DNA of 64,000 nucleotides from Gemella massiliensis (GTDB lineage Bacteria; Bacillota; Bacilli; Staphylococcales; Gemellaceae): NCBI RefSeq assembly GCF_900120125.1, contig NZ_LT635546.1, positions 175,228 to 239,227 of the forward strand, read 5' to 3'. Shown piece by piece: positions 26,969 to 38,980 of this stretch (position 1 is its first letter; each line of letters starts with the position of its first letter). The notes under the pieces were generated by a model. It saw only the letters and a program-made list of their open reading frames with translations, ran no database searches and was not told where the DNA came from. The position numbers and the translations under genes were made by a program.

Positions 26969-28408
26969 ATGAATATAGAAAAAATAAAATTTAATACAAC
27001 CGATAAAAATGGGGTAAAAGTAACACCTATATTTGAGGATAAGGAATATAATAGTGAGTTATTACATTATACAAAAGAAAAAGAATTATTTTCAGGAAAA
27101 TTAAATGAAATATTTAATAATTTGCCATATAACGAAGAAAAAGAAATTTTATTAGGTTTAGGAAAGTTCAAAGAAATAACTGAAGATGAAATAAGAGAAG
27201 TATTTTTTAAATTGGTAAAAAATTTATTAAAAGTAAAAGAATATGAAGTTAATATACAATTACCAAAAATAGATCATTTAACAGGTAGCTTTGTAGTAAA
27301 AGCTGCAGTTGAAGGAAGTTTGCATGCTATTTATAATTTTGATAAGTATAAGAGTGATAGGGAAGAATTACCGATATTAACGATAAATATTTCAACGGAA
27401 GAATTAATAAATACATTAGAAAAAGATATAAAAGAAGCACAAGATATTATGGAGGCGATATTTTTCTCAAGAGATTTAGTTAATGAAAGAGCGGAGTATT
27501 TATATCCGGAAACATTGGCAAATATAGTTGTTGAAAAATTAAAACCACTGGGAGTAACAGTAGAAGTATATGATGAAAAGCAATGTGAAGAACTAGGTTT
27601 GAAAGGACTTTTAGCTGTAGGTCGTGCTTCTGCTAGAAAACCTCGATTTATTGTGATGAAGTATTTAAACAATGCTGATAGCGATGAAGTAACGGGATTG
27701 GTAGGAAAAGGTGTAACTTACGATAGTGGAGGTTATTCGATAAAACCGACAGCTAATAGTATGGATATTATGCACTGTGATATGGGAGGAGCAGGAACCG
27801 TAATAGGAACAATGCACCTTATTGCAAAAAGAAAATTAAAAACAAATGTAATTGGAATAGTTGGGGCTTGCGAAAATATGATTTCCGAAAGTGCATATAA
27901 ACCCGGCGATATTATTGAAACATTATCGGGAAAAACAATAGAGGTTCTTAATACAGATGCAGAGGGAAGAATAACTTTGGCAGATTCTGTATATTATGCA
28001 ACTGAAAAACTAAAAGTAAATAAAGTAATAGATTTAGCAACATTAACCGGAGCTTGTTTAATAGCTCTAGGAGAATTTTATACCGGAGCGATTACCAATA
28101 ACGAAAATTTCTTTAATGAATTAAAAATTGCTTCATTAAAAGCAGGAGAACGAGTATGGCAACTACCTGTAGATGACAGTTTTAGAAAATTAAATAAATC
28201 TTCGGTAGCTGATGTAAAAAATACCGGTGGTAGATTAGGAGGAACGATAACAGCAGGACTGTTTATAGAAAATTTTGTAGCAAATGATGTTCCGTGGATT
28301 CATTTAGATATAGCAGGAACAGCATACTTATCAAATTCTGAAAAGTATTTACCAAAAGGAGCAACAGGGGTTCATGTAAAAACGTTATTTAATTTACTAA
28401 ATAAATAA
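26969..28408 (+). CDS. pepA: Leucyl aminopeptidase (M17 family)
   Basis: A 479-residue cytosolic metallo-aminopeptidase. The C-terminal catalytic domain shows VGKGVTYDSGGYSIKP near residues 248-263 (Lys and Asp ligands), MHCDMGGAG near 269-277 and the family signature NTDAEGRITLAD near 328-339. It should remove N-terminal residues from peptides using two metal ions. It lies 18 bases behind the HemY-like gene, at the end of the coaE-ecsAB operon, and is followed by a terminator. The N-terminal domain is diverged, as usual in the family. Confidence 0.92.
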   Translation: MNIEKIKFNTTDKNGVKVTPIFEDKEYNSELLHYTKEKELFSGKLNEIFNNLPYNEEKEILLGLGKFKEITEDEIREVFFKLVKNLLKVKEYEVNIQLPKIDHLTGSFVVKAAVEGSLHAIYNFDKYKSDREELPILTINISTEELINTLEKDIKEAQDIMEAIFFSRDLVNERAEYLYPETLANIVVEKLKPLGVTVEVYDEKQCEELGLKGLLAVGRASARKPRFIVMKYLNNADSDEVTGLVGKGVTYDSGGYSIKPTANSMDIMHCDMGGAGTVIGTMHLIAKRKLKTNVIGIVGACENMISESAYKPGDIIETLSGKTIEVLNTDAEGRITLADSVYYATEKLKVNKVIDLATLTGACLIALGEFYTGAITNNENFFNELKIASLKAGERVWQLPVDDSFRKLNKSSVADVKNTGGRLGGTITAGLFIENFVANDVPWIHLDIAGTAYLSNSEKYLPKGATGVHVKTLFNLLNK

Positions 28409-28424
28409 TGATAAAAAGATATAG

Positions 28425-28485
28425 TGATTTATAAGTGAGAATTTGTTAAAACATTTTTACTTATAAATCATTTATTTTTTTATAA
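28425..28485 (+). terminator. Terminator after pepA
   Basis: A 12-bp perfect stem (TGATTTATAAGT, 28425-28436, with 28459-28470) followed by a T-rich tail. Confidence 0.75.
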
Positions 28486-28950
28486 ATCGTAAAGTTTTCA
28501 AGTTATAAAACATAAGAATAAGTTGTGTTATAAAAATATAGAAAAAATGAAAATGTAAATAATATATTTTCCACATAATGTATAAAAATAATAAATTTTA
28601 TGATAACAATAAATTAATATTTACATAAATTTTAAAGACAAAAAAATATGATGAGAATAAATCTCACATTGTAACTTATAAAAATCAAACATTATAAAAT
28701 TTGTATATTAGGAATAAAATAATTATTAAAAAACATTATATCAATATTATAAAACATTATCAAAATATCTATTTTATGAAAACATAAAATCTGTTTTTCT
28801 GTATTCTTTTCTTAAAGAAAATAATCAAAAAAAGGCAAAAAATTCATTTGGAAAAATAAAATATAAATCCTATCACAACAGGAAAATAATAAAAAATTCA
28901 AATTATTGTAACACATCGGTATTTAAGGAAAATATTTACATAAAAACTTT
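28486..28950. other. Long AT-rich intergenic stretch before ald
   Basis: About 460 bases of extremely AT-rich DNA with scattered runs such as AACATTAT(A)AAA. No coding frame, RNA gene or clear repeat can be supported. Confidence 0.5.
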
Positions 28951-28954
28951 CATA

Positions 28955-28968
28955 TAAAAACGCTTTCA
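28955..28968. promoter_or_regulatory. Catabolite-responsive element (cre) before ald
   Basis: TAAAAACGCTTTCA reads as TGAAAGCGTTTTTA on the other strand, one mismatch from the CcpA box TGAAARCGYTTTCA. It overlaps the likely -35 region (TTTCAT at 28964 with TAAGAT 17 bases on), so CcpA binding would be expected to repress. Confidence 0.72.
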
Positions 28969-29027
28969 TTTTGTATTTTTTTGTGATAAGATATAAATAC
29001 AGAAAAAAAAATTAGGAGGTAAGGGAA

Positions 29028-30143
29028 ATGATTATCGGAGTACCAACAGAAATAAAAAATAACGAAAGTAGAGTATCTGCAATTCCAGGAGTTGTTCATG
29101 AATTAGTATTAGATGGACACACTGTGTATGTAGAGAAAGGAGCAGGGGTAGCTTCAGGTATTTCAGATGAAGAGTATGAAAAAGTGGGGGCTGTTTTATT
29201 AGATAAAGCAGAAGATGTATGGAATAAATCAGACTTAATCTATAAAGTAAAAGAACCTATTCCTTCTGAATACAAATATTTCAGAAAAGGACTTATTATC
29301 TATACTTATTTACACTTAGCAGCAGATCCGGAGCTTACAAAAGCTATGGTAGATACCGGAACAATCGGTATTGCATTTGAAACTGTTAAAGTGGGACGTT
29401 CACTACCATTGTTAAGACCAATGAGTGAAATCGCAGGGAGAATGGCTGTTCAAGAAGGAACAAGATTCTTGTCTAAAGTACAAGGTGGAAAAGGTAAATT
29501 ATTACAAGGTGTACCAGGGGTACAACCAGGACATGTAGTAGTAATTGGAGCAGGGGTAGCTGGAACAGCTGCAGCAACAGCGGCATCTGGACTTGGTGCA
29601 CGTGTAACTATGTTAGATGTTAACTTAGATCGTTTAACAGAATTATCACATATCTTTGGCGGAAAAGTTGAAACTGTTTACTCTAACAAATTAAACATTG
29701 CTAATGCTATTAAATCAGCTGATTTAGTGGTAAGTACAGTATTAATCCCAGGAGCTAAAGCACCTAAACTTGTAACTAAAGAAATGATTAAAGATATGCC
29801 AGATGGTGGTGTAATCGTTGACGTAGCTATTGACCAAGGTGGTACAACAGAATATACTGAAGGACGTCCAACAAGCCATGATAACCCTATCTTTGTAGAA
29901 GAAGGAGTGCTACACTATTCAGTAGCAAATATTCCGGGAGCAGTAGCTGAAACAGCAACTTATGCATTATGTAATGCAACTGCTAAATATGTTAAACTAA
30001 TTGCTAAATTAGGTGTTAAAGATGCAGTAGTTAAATTCCCAGAATTAGTACCTGGTATAAACGTAGCAAATGGAAAAGTTACTTTCAAAGCAGTAGCTGA
30101 TGATTTAGGATACGAATATACTCCGGTAGAAGAAGCATTGTAA
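29028..30143 (+). CDS. ald: Alanine dehydrogenase
   Basis: A 371-residue NAD-dependent enzyme converting L-alanine and pyruvate plus ammonia. The start MIIGVPTEIKNNESRVSAIP, the catalytic-region segment YTYLHLAADPELT near residues 92-104 and the NAD loop VVIGAGVAGTAAATAASGLGA near 170-190 match Ald over full length. An AGGAGG ribosome binding site and an upstream cre site suggest strong, carbon-regulated expression. It is followed by a terminator and then a permease gene that may bring in its substrate. Confidence 0.96.
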   Translation: MIIGVPTEIKNNESRVSAIPGVVHELVLDGHTVYVEKGAGVASGISDEEYEKVGAVLLDKAEDVWNKSDLIYKVKEPIPSEYKYFRKGLIIYTYLHLAADPELTKAMVDTGTIGIAFETVKVGRSLPLLRPMSEIAGRMAVQEGTRFLSKVQGGKGKLLQGVPGVQPGHVVVIGAGVAGTAAATAASGLGARVTMLDVNLDRLTELSHIFGGKVETVYSNKLNIANAIKSADLVVSTVLIPGAKAPKLVTKEMIKDMPDGGVIVDVAIDQGGTTEYTEGRPTSHDNPIFVEEGVLHYSVANIPGAVAETATYALCNATAKYVKLIAKLGVKDAVVKFPELVPGINVANGKVTFKAVADDLGYEYTPVEEAL

Positions 30144-30175
30144 AAAATATTACAATAAAATAGTAAGTAGTTTAG

Positions 30176-30218
30176 GAAGTGGAAAAAAGAATACTTGTAC
30201 CTTTTTTCCACTTCTTTT
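30176..30218 (+). terminator. Terminator after ald
   Basis: A perfect 14-bp stem (GAAGTGGAAAAAAG, 30176-30189, with 30201-30214) and a short T tail. Confidence 0.88.
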
Positions 30219-30327
30219 AAATAGGGTGGGAGCAAATATTTGTAGTAAATGATATATGACTGTGATATAATATAACGATATTATTTAAATGTAAATAATA
30301 TTTGTTATATAATTTAAGGAGGAAATG

Positions 30328-31704
30328 ATGAGTGTATTTAGGAAAAAATCAATTGATTCTATTTTAGCCGAATCTAAAAGTAAGACTTTAACCCCTACTA
30401 TGAAAACATTGGATTTAGTTTTGTTCGGTATAGGTGCTATTATTGGATCCGGGATATTAGTATTAACCGGAAAAGCATCATCTGAAGCAGGACCTGCGGT
30501 AATATTCTCGTTTTTAATAGCGGGGCTTGCATGTTGTTTAGCTGCTTTATGTTACGCAGAGTTAGCTTCTACAATACCGTCAAGTGGAAGTACCTATACT
30601 TATTTATATGTTTCTGTTGGAGAGATAGTAGCATATGCAATAGGTTGGGTATTAATAGGAGGATATGTTCTTACATCTGCTACGGTAGCAAACGGATGGT
30701 CTAGTTACTTTTCACGTCTATTAGCAGGTTTAGGTGTTAACATGCCTAAAGAGTTTTACACATTACCATCAGCTGGTGGATATGGAAATATTCCTGCGGT
30801 AATTATTGTTTTATTAATAATATTTATTCTATCTAAAGGTACATCTAGCAGTAAAGTGGTAAATAATTTAATGGTTGCTGCTAAAGTGGGTATCGTAATA
30901 TTATTTGTTATTGTTGGTTCATTTTATGTAGAACCTACTCATTGGACAGACAATTTTGCTCCAACAGGTTTTTCTGGGGTAATGTTAGCAGCAACAACAG
31001 TGTTTTTTGCTTATTTGGGATTTGATGCCATTTCTACTTCGGCAGAAGAAGCTATCCATCCTGAAAAATCTTTACCTAAAGCGATTATTATTACTATGAT
31101 AGTATGTACAGCATTTTATATTTTGGTATGTTTAGTTTTAACCGGGGTAGTACCTTATACTGAATTAGGAACTGGGGATGCACTTGCCTTTGTTCTCGAA
31201 ACTGTAGGTCAACATAAAGTAGCCGGTATAGTATCGTTAGGAGCTGTTATCGGACTTATGGCAGGTATTTTATCATTTATATATGCAGGTATTCGTATTA
31301 CTTATACAATAGCACGTGATGGTTTACTACCTAAATCTTTGACAAAAGTTAATAAAAATAAAGTACCAAGTACTTTAACTTGGGGATTGGGAATATTAAC
31401 AGCATTATTAGCAGGTTTCTTGCCTTTAGGACAATTAGCTGACTTAGCTAATGTTGCCTCTATTATTGCGTTTGCATTAGTAAGTTATACAACTATCGTG
31501 TTTTATAAAAAATATCCTGATTTAAAACGTGGTTTTAGAGTTCCGGGTATGCCAATTTTACCGGCAGTATCAATAATTCTGTTTGTAGCATTATTATATA
31601 GTGTAACATTAAAAACATGGATTATCTTTATAGTTTGGGTAATAATTGGAATGATAGTGTACTTTACTTTCTCATATAGAAATAGTAAGTTAAAAGAAGA
31701 ATAG
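30328..31704 (+). CDS. Amino acid permease (cationic/YfnA-like, APC superfamily)
   Basis: A 458-residue transporter with about 12 membrane helices. TLDLVLFGIGAIIGSGILVLTG near residues 26-47 is the typical first helix of the CAT/YfnA group, and the FFAYLGFDAISTSAEEA segment near 228-244 is the conserved substrate-site helix. The start is more likely the second ATG at 30328, because AAGGAGG (30316-30322) is 5 bases from it and only 2 from the ATG at 30325. The neighbouring alanine dehydrogenase makes alanine a reasonable but unproven substrate. Confidence 0.85.
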   Translation: MSVFRKKSIDSILAESKSKTLTPTMKTLDLVLFGIGAIIGSGILVLTGKASSEAGPAVIFSFLIAGLACCLAALCYAELASTIPSSGSTYTYLYVSVGEIVAYAIGWVLIGGYVLTSATVANGWSSYFSRLLAGLGVNMPKEFYTLPSAGGYGNIPAVIIVLLIIFILSKGTSSSKVVNNLMVAAKVGIVILFVIVGSFYVEPTHWTDNFAPTGFSGVMLAATTVFFAYLGFDAISTSAEEAIHPEKSLPKAIIITMIVCTAFYILVCLVLTGVVPYTELGTGDALAFVLETVGQHKVAGIVSLGAVIGLMAGILSFIYAGIRITYTIARDGLLPKSLTKVNKNKVPSTLTWGLGILTALLAGFLPLGQLADLANVASIIAFALVSYTTIVFYKKYPDLKRGFRVPGMPILPAVSIILFVALLYSVTLKTWIIFIVWVIIGMIVYFTFSYRNSKLKEE

Positions 31705-31716
31705 AAGTATCTTAGA

Positions 31717-31751
31717 AAAATCGGGCTGATAGTATTATCAGCTCGATTTTT
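31717..31751. terminator. Terminator between the permease and nuclease genes
   Basis: Stem AAAATCGGGCTGATA with TATCAGCTCGATTTT (31717-31731 and 31736-31750, one G-T pair), usable from both sides because the two genes converge. Confidence 0.88.
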
Positions 31752-31768
31752 ATGTTTTCAGATAATTA

Positions 31769-32314
31769 TTAGTTACTCCATAAATTTCGTTTATTACTTT
31801 TTGCAATATTTTGTGCTTTTTTAAATTTGTTTAAGTATCGTGTATCCGGTGCTTTTACATATTTTATTTCTGCCAGTCCTGATAATAGCAATTCTTCTTG
31901 AATTGATTTTCCATCTGCATAGACGTAACATAATGCACGATGGTATTTATCTTCTTTTTGATAAACATCAAATTCTATTTCTATATTTTGTGCATTTTTT
32001 AGTAATTTTTCATTTAATTCGCTGGCTTCAGGTCCGTATGGTTGAACAGCAACACCACGTTTTACAGTTTCAGGTGTATCTATAAGTAGATATCTTACTT
32101 TTAAATTTTTCTTATTAAATCGCACGACGATAGTATCACCGTCAATTTTTTCAACGAAGTTAACCTTATATTTAGTAGTATCTCCTTTTACTTCTACATC
32201 ATTTATTATTTGTTTATTATATTTTTCTTGAAAATGAGTATTAAATATAAAGAATAATATTAAAAATATAGTCGAGAATATTCCGACACAGATAATAAAA
32301 ATTTTTTTGTTCAT
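31769..32314 (-). CDS. nuc: Thermonuclease-family secreted or membrane-anchored nuclease
   Basis: A 181-residue protein with a hydrophobic N-terminal segment (residues 4-26, FIICVGIFSTIFLILFFIF) serving as signal or anchor, then the staphylococcal nuclease domain. Catalytic residues are recognisable: Asp in KIDGDTIVVRF, Arg-Tyr-Leu-Leu-Ile-Asp-Thr-Pro-Glu in the RYLLIDTPE motif, and Arg in KYHRALCYV. It should cut DNA and RNA outside the cell with calcium. The start at 32314 is preferred because GAGGGGG lies 6 bases before it; a longer start would place that site inside the gene. Confidence 0.9.
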   Translation of the reverse strand: MNKKIFIICVGIFSTIFLILFFIFNTHFQEKYNKQIINDVEVKGDTTKYKVNFVEKIDGDTIVVRFNKKNLKVRYLLIDTPETVKRGVAVQPYGPEASELNEKLLKNAQNIEIEFDVYQKEDKYHRALCYVYADGKSIQEELLLSGLAEIKYVKAPDTRYLNKFKKAQNIAKSNKRNLWSN

Positions 32315-32329
32315 AGTTATCCCCCTCAA

Positions 32330-32639
32330 TGTTATTGTATCACTTTTATATATAAAATCAATGTTATAATTGGAATAAAATGGTAAATATGATATTATAG
32401 AAGATGTTAGAAAAATGAATTTCTTTTTTCACAGAGTAATGGTGTTAGATATAATAAACTGATTAATTTTATCTTAATTTATAAAGAGTAAAAAATTATT
32501 TTATAAAATCTTCCCTGTAAAATGTTTTAGCACTTTACTCCTTTAACCATAAATATAGAAGTTAAGAATTTTTTGATTTAATGGTAGTGAAAAAAGATAG
32601 TATATTAAAATTTGTAAAAAACTTATTAAAGGACATATT
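32330..32639. other. Intergenic region before the tsa operon
   Basis: AT-rich spacer between divergent genes. A 23-codon frame at 32572-32646 runs into the tsaE start but has no ribosome binding site. AAAGGA at 32630-32635 serves tsaE. No clear promoter can be fixed. Confidence 0.4.
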
Positions 32640-33101
32640 ATGTTGGAAATAACTATAAAAAATTTACATGATACGGAGCGTTTAGCACATATAGTGGCTG
32701 ACAGCATAGATAATAAATTGTTACTTATGCTTAATGGGGATTTAGCTGCCGGAAAAACTACATTTACGAAATATTTAGCACAGAATTTAGGCGTAAAACA
32801 AGTCGTTAACTCACCAACGTTCAATATAATGAAAGAGTATAAATCAAATAAAGGAAATTTATATCATATTGATGCGTATCGACTGGAAAATAGTAGTGAA
32901 GACTTAGGGTTTGAGGAAATTTTTTACGAAGATAATATTTGTATTATCGAATGGGGGGAGTTTATTGAAGAATATCTTCCTATGGAGCGTTTAGTATTTA
33001 ATATAACATTGCACGAAGATGAACGTGTTATTACTATTTTTAGTGACGATGAGTATCACAATCGTATAGTAGAAAGGATAAAAGAAGAATGGTCAGTTTA
33101 G
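32640..33101 (+). CDS. tsaE: tRNA threonylcarbamoyladenosine synthesis ATPase TsaE
   Basis: A 153-residue P-loop ATPase with Walker A LNGDLAAGKTTFTK near residues 32-45, VNSPTFNIMKEY and HIDAYRLE, all TsaE hallmarks. It assists the TsaB-TsaD complex that makes the t6A modification at position 37 of tRNAs reading ANN codons. It overlaps tsaB by 13 bases and starts a tightly packed tsaE-tsaB-rimI-tsaD operon. Confidence 0.95.
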   Translation: MLEITIKNLHDTERLAHIVADSIDNKLLLMLNGDLAAGKTTFTKYLAQNLGVKQVVNSPTFNIMKEYKSNKGNLYHIDAYRLENSSEDLGFEEIFYEDNICIIEWGEFIEEYLPMERLVFNITLHEDERVITIFSDDEYHNRIVERIKEEWSV

Positions 33102-33766
33102 TAGTGGAGGCATCAAATAGCTTTCTTTCGGTAGCATGTCTTAAAAATGATAAAGTGTTGGCAGAAAGAAATATATCATGCTCCAATAATTTATCATCAA
33201 TTATTTTAACAGAAATAGACAGATGTTTAAATATGGCAGGTGTAACCAAAAAGGATTTAAAGGAAATAATATCAAGTAAAGGCCCGGGCTCTTACACAGC
33301 GATACGAGTTGTCGCTGCTGTTTGTAAGACATTTTCTTATGCACTAAAGATACCTATTAAAGTTATTTCCAGTTTGAAGTTACAAGCATTGATTGAATAT
33401 GAAAGTGATAAGCTGATTGTACCTGTTATTGATGCAAGACGTGGAAGTGTTTTTGGAGCTGCATATAAACGAGAAGGTAATGATTTAGTAGAGGTATTGG
33501 AAGAAAGTTATTATACACTTGTTGAATTAAATGACTTTATTTTATCACAAAATATACCTACTATATACGTGGGAAAAGATGTAGAAAAATTATCAGATAA
33601 ATTATTGGATAACACGTTGATATCAATTAATACTGATGCTATAAAAGCAGCAAATATATTAAAAATATATAATTATTTAGAAAAAAGTGATTGTTTTAAT
33701 ATGACACCGCAGTATTTAAGAAGAACAGAGGCAGAAAGGGAATTAAAAAATGATAAAAGTAAATAA
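33089..33766 (+). CDS. tsaB: tRNA threonylcarbamoyladenosine synthesis protein TsaB
   Basis: A 225-residue TsaB, an ASKHA-fold partner of TsaD. Characteristic are the N-terminal VVEASNSFLSVACL, the SSKGPGSYTAIRV motif near residues 63-75, and VIDARRGSVFGA near 115-126. It serves as a scaffold for TsaD in t6A synthesis and has no catalysis of its own. It overlaps both tsaE (13 bases) and rimI (17 bases), so translation is coupled. Confidence 0.95.
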   Translation: MVSLVVEASNSFLSVACLKNDKVLAERNISCSNNLSSIILTEIDRCLNMAGVTKKDLKEIISSKGPGSYTAIRVVAAVCKTFSYALKIPIKVISSLKLQALIEYESDKLIVPVIDARRGSVFGAAYKREGNDLVEVLEESYYTLVELNDFILSQNIPTIYVGKDVEKLSDKLLDNTLISINTDAIKAANILKIYNYLEKSDCFNMTPQYLRRTEAERELKNDKSK

Positions 33767-34202
33767 AGTAGATATAAATAATTTAGATGTATTATCAAAA
33801 ATAGATATTGATAATTTTGATGATGCGTGGACAAAAAGTATGTTCAAAACAGAGTTGGAACATGAAAATTCGGAGTATTTCGGTTTGTTTAATGATGACG
33901 AAATAATCGGTTTTTGTGGGGGATGGTTGGTTGCGGATGAGTATCAAATCAATAAAATTGTTATTGATAAACCACATAGAAATAAAAAATTAGGGCAAAT
34001 CTTTTTTACATACGTAATGCAATTTATGAAATTAAAAGGTGTTAAGAAAGCCCTAGTAGAGGTAAGAGTTAGTAATATGCCTGCCATTACTGTTTATGAG
34101 AAAGCAGGTTTTCAGACGATTGATATGAGAAAAAATTACTATAAAAATAACGGTGAAAATGCTTATGTAATGGTAAGGGATTTTAGCAATGAAAGATATT
34201 AA
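33750..34202 (+). CDS. rimI: Ribosomal protein S18 alanine N-acetyltransferase
   Basis: A 150-residue GNAT acetyltransferase. The acetyl-CoA loop reads KPHRNKKLGQIFFTYVM near residues 73-89 (a QxxGxG variant), followed by VEVRVSNMPAITVYEKAGF, typical for RimI. It acetylates the N-terminal alanine of S18 in other species. Its place between tsaB and tsaD is the standard arrangement in Firmicutes. It overlaps tsaD by 14 bases. Confidence 0.92.
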   Translation: MIKVNKVDINNLDVLSKIDIDNFDDAWTKSMFKTELEHENSEYFGLFNDDEIIGFCGGWLVADEYQINKIVIDKPHRNKKLGQIFFTYVMQFMKLKGVKKALVEVRVSNMPAITVYEKAGFQTIDMRKNYYKNNGENAYVMVRDFSNERY

Positions 34203-35211
34203 TATATTAGCGATAGAAACCAGTTGTGATGAAACAAGTGTTGCTGTTGTAAGAAATGGTAAAGAAGTTTTATCCAATATTGTAAGTTCTCAAATAGATA
34301 CACATAAACAGTTTGGGGGTGTTGTCCCTGAAATTGCCAGTCGTCAGCATATAGAGGTTGTAATTCAAATAGTTGAGGAAGCATTAGATGAAGCGGAAGT
34401 AATTTTAGATGAAATAGATGCAATATGTGTAACACAAGGTCCGGGATTAATAGGTTCGCTTTTAGTCGGCGTTAATGTTGCTAAAACATTGAGTTATACT
34501 CTTGATAAACCGTTAATTGGAGCACATCATATTGCCGGGCATATTTATGCGAGTGATATTGATAATAATATTGTTTATCCGTCATTAGCACTTGTTGTTA
34601 GTGGTGGGCATACAGAACTTGTTTATTTAAAAGATGAACTTGATTTTGAAATTATCGGCTCCACTCATGATGATGCAGTTGGTGAAGCGTATGATAAGGT
34701 TGCTCGTCAATTAAATTTAGAATATCCGGGAGGGACAAAAGTAGATAAGTTGGCGAAATTTGGTGAAGATAAATATAAATTTCCACGGGCAATGATTGAT
34801 AGTGACGATTACCATTTTAGTTTTTCGGGAATGAAATCTGCTGTAATAAACTTTGTTCATAATGCCAAACAACGTGGAGATAAGATAGTTTTTGCAGACT
34901 TGGCATGTAGTTTTCAAACGGCGGTAGTCGACGTCCTTATTACAAAAACAAGAAAAGCGATAGAAAATTTTGACGTAAAACAGTTAATACTTGCAGGAGG
35001 TGTCGCCGGCAATAGTGAATTACGCTTGCAAGTTTTAAACTTAGAGAAAGAATTAGGAATAGAAGTATTAATACCAAAAATGAGTTATTGCAGTGATAAC
35101 GCAGCGATGATAGGAGCGGTAGGATATTACTATTACAAACATAAACTATTTGCAGATCCGTTGTCATTAAATGCAAGATCAACATTAGATTTGGAAGAGA
35201 TAAGAAAGTAG
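34189..35211 (+). CDS. tsaD: tRNA N6-adenosine threonylcarbamoyltransferase
   Basis: A 340-residue catalytic subunit of t6A synthesis. Key features are LAIETSCDETSVAV at the start, the iron-binding His pair in ASRQHIEVV near residues 50-58 and in GAHHIAGHIY near 110-119, VSGGHTELVYL, and SYCSDNAAMIGA near the C-terminus with the last metal-binding Asp. It transfers the threonylcarbamoyl group from the adenylate onto A37 of tRNA. It is the last gene of the tsaE-tsaB-rimI-tsaD operon. Confidence 0.97.
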   Translation: MKDINILAIETSCDETSVAVVRNGKEVLSNIVSSQIDTHKQFGGVVPEIASRQHIEVVIQIVEEALDEAEVILDEIDAICVTQGPGLIGSLLVGVNVAKTLSYTLDKPLIGAHHIAGHIYASDIDNNIVYPSLALVVSGGHTELVYLKDELDFEIIGSTHDDAVGEAYDKVARQLNLEYPGGTKVDKLAKFGEDKYKFPRAMIDSDDYHFSFSGMKSAVINFVHNAKQRGDKIVFADLACSFQTAVVDVLITKTRKAIENFDVKQLILAGGVAGNSELRLQVLNLEKELGIEVLIPKMSYCSDNAAMIGAVGYYYYKHKLFADPLSLNARSTLDLEEIRK

Positions 35212-35370
35212 AAAATAAATTTAGTTATATTTTATTAAAAGCCATTGTGATGATTATTTTTTTGAAACTTTATTTCTAAAAAATAGAGAAATAAACTAAA
35301 AGTGATTTTGATTTTATTTGACCTTTATTTATGATACAATGGATTGAATAGATATTAGGAGGCGGATGTT

Positions 35371-37604
<2,234 letters not shown>

Positions 37605-37631
37605 TGCAAAACAGAGAAAAGAATAATTTAA

Positions 37632-37672
37632 TAAACTAGCCCCCCTAAATAGGTTTAGGAAGCTAGTTTTTC
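37632..37672 (+). terminator. Terminator after mnmA
   Basis: Stem AAACTAGC with GCTAGTTT, an inner CCTA/TAGG pairing and a T-run. Confidence 0.85.
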
Positions 37673-37702
37673 TATACATATTCTATCTTTTTGAGCAAAT
37701 TT

Positions 37703-38695
37703 CTATATTTTTATATAGTTTCCTATACCAATTTTTGTTGCTTTTTTTATTATTGCTTCGGAGGTAGCTACATCTAAAACGGCACTACCTACAGATTTGA
37801 AGAGTGTGATTTCATCATTATTTTCTCTACCGCTAACTTTTTTTGAAATTAGTTCTCCTAACTCACCGGTAAAAGATGACTTATTGATCATTTTTTCTTT
37901 TAAAGCCAGTAAAATATCTCCGGCTTCACTTAATACTCCATTATTTGTATCAAAGAAAATTTTATCAGCTCGAGTTGTTATTTTCGGAGGAAGTTCAATC
38001 ATTTCAGGGGTGTAAGAACCGATACCGTTTATATGGGTACCAAGTTTTATAAAGTCCGAATTAAAAGTAGGTGTAGTAGAGGTAGTTACTGTAGTTATAA
38101 TATCAGCATCGATAATTGCAGTATTTGAATTTTCTAATGCAATTATTTTGGTATTAAAATGTTTGAAGTCATTATTAATTAATTCAACAAATTTTTTAGT
38201 TTTTTCAAAATTTCGACCGACAACACGAAGTTCATCCAGTTTTCTAATGGTAAGCATAGCATGTGCTTGTTCATATGCTTGTCCGCCTGTTCCGATTAAT
38301 ACAGCAATTCTACTATTTTTTTTAGCAAGTAAGTCTGTAGCGGCTCCTTGTAATGCAGCCGTACGTAGCTGTGTTAAGTAAGTGCCGTCTAAAAGACCGG
38401 AGATAATACCGGTTTTTGAATTAAAAACAAGCATTGTTGCAGGAACGGAAGGAAGATTATTTTTTACGTTATCAGGATAAACAGATACGATTTTTATACC
38501 GAGAGAATCGTTTTCACCACTAATACAGGCAGGCATAAAAAGTGCTTGTCCGTTATATTTATCAATGTTTAAATTTGTTCGTAACGGGACGATTGCATTT
38601 TTATTTGAATAATTTTTAAGTGCTTCTTTACTAATTTCAATTGCCTCTTTCATTGTTATACATTTTTTAATGTCTTCTTTTGTTAAAATAATCAT
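37703..38695 (-). CDS. Ornithine cyclodeaminase/mu-crystallin family protein
   Basis: A 330-residue NAD(P)-binding protein. LRTAALQGAATDLLAKKNSRIAVLIGTGGQA near residues 107-137 holds the conserved substrate Arg/Thr segment and the dinucleotide loop. IKLGTHINGIGSYTPEMIEL near 216-235 is the family signature. Known members are ornithine cyclodeaminases, ketimine reductases, SbnB-type enzymes and some alanine dehydrogenases, so the substrate is unclear. It is a single gene, divergent from the HAD/DeoR genes, with AGGAG just upstream of the start codon on its strand. Confidence 0.82.
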   Translation of the reverse strand: MIILTKEDIKKCITMKEAIEISKEALKNYSNKNAIVPLRTNLNIDKYNGQALFMPACISGENDSLGIKIVSVYPDNVKNNLPSVPATMLVFNSKTGIISGLLDGTYLTQLRTAALQGAATDLLAKKNSRIAVLIGTGGQAYEQAHAMLTIRKLDELRVVGRNFEKTKKFVELINNDFKHFNTKIIALENSNTAIIDADIITTVTTSTTPTFNSDFIKLGTHINGIGSYTPEMIELPPKITTRADKIFFDTNNGVLSEAGDILLALKEKMINKSSFTGELGELISKKVSGRENNDEITLFKSVGSAVLDVATSEAIIKKATKIGIGNYIKI

Positions 38696-38917
38696 ATTAA
38701 AACTCCTAACTGAATTTTATATTTATATAAGTTAAATATATACTGAAATAACCTTTAGGTCAATAGTACAATTTTTATTTAGTAAAAATTTTATATTAAA
38801 TACAATTTATTATAAACTGAAAAAATAATATAAATAAGTTTTTTTAAGTTTATGAAATGTATTTTAAATGAAATATAGGTATTTATACTTTAAATATAAA
38901 AAATAACTTAAAAAAAC

Positions 38918-38946
38918 TTGCAAAAACTTAAAATTAATGATAATAT
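38918..38946 (+). promoter_or_regulatory. Promoter of the HAD/DeoR gene pair
   Basis: TTGCAA (38918-38923), a 17-base spacer and TAATAT (38941-38946). The remaining 38696-38917 is AT-rich and shows nothing else. Confidence 0.5.
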
Positions 38947-38980
38947 ATAAGTGTAAATAATTAATCAAGGAGATAAAATA

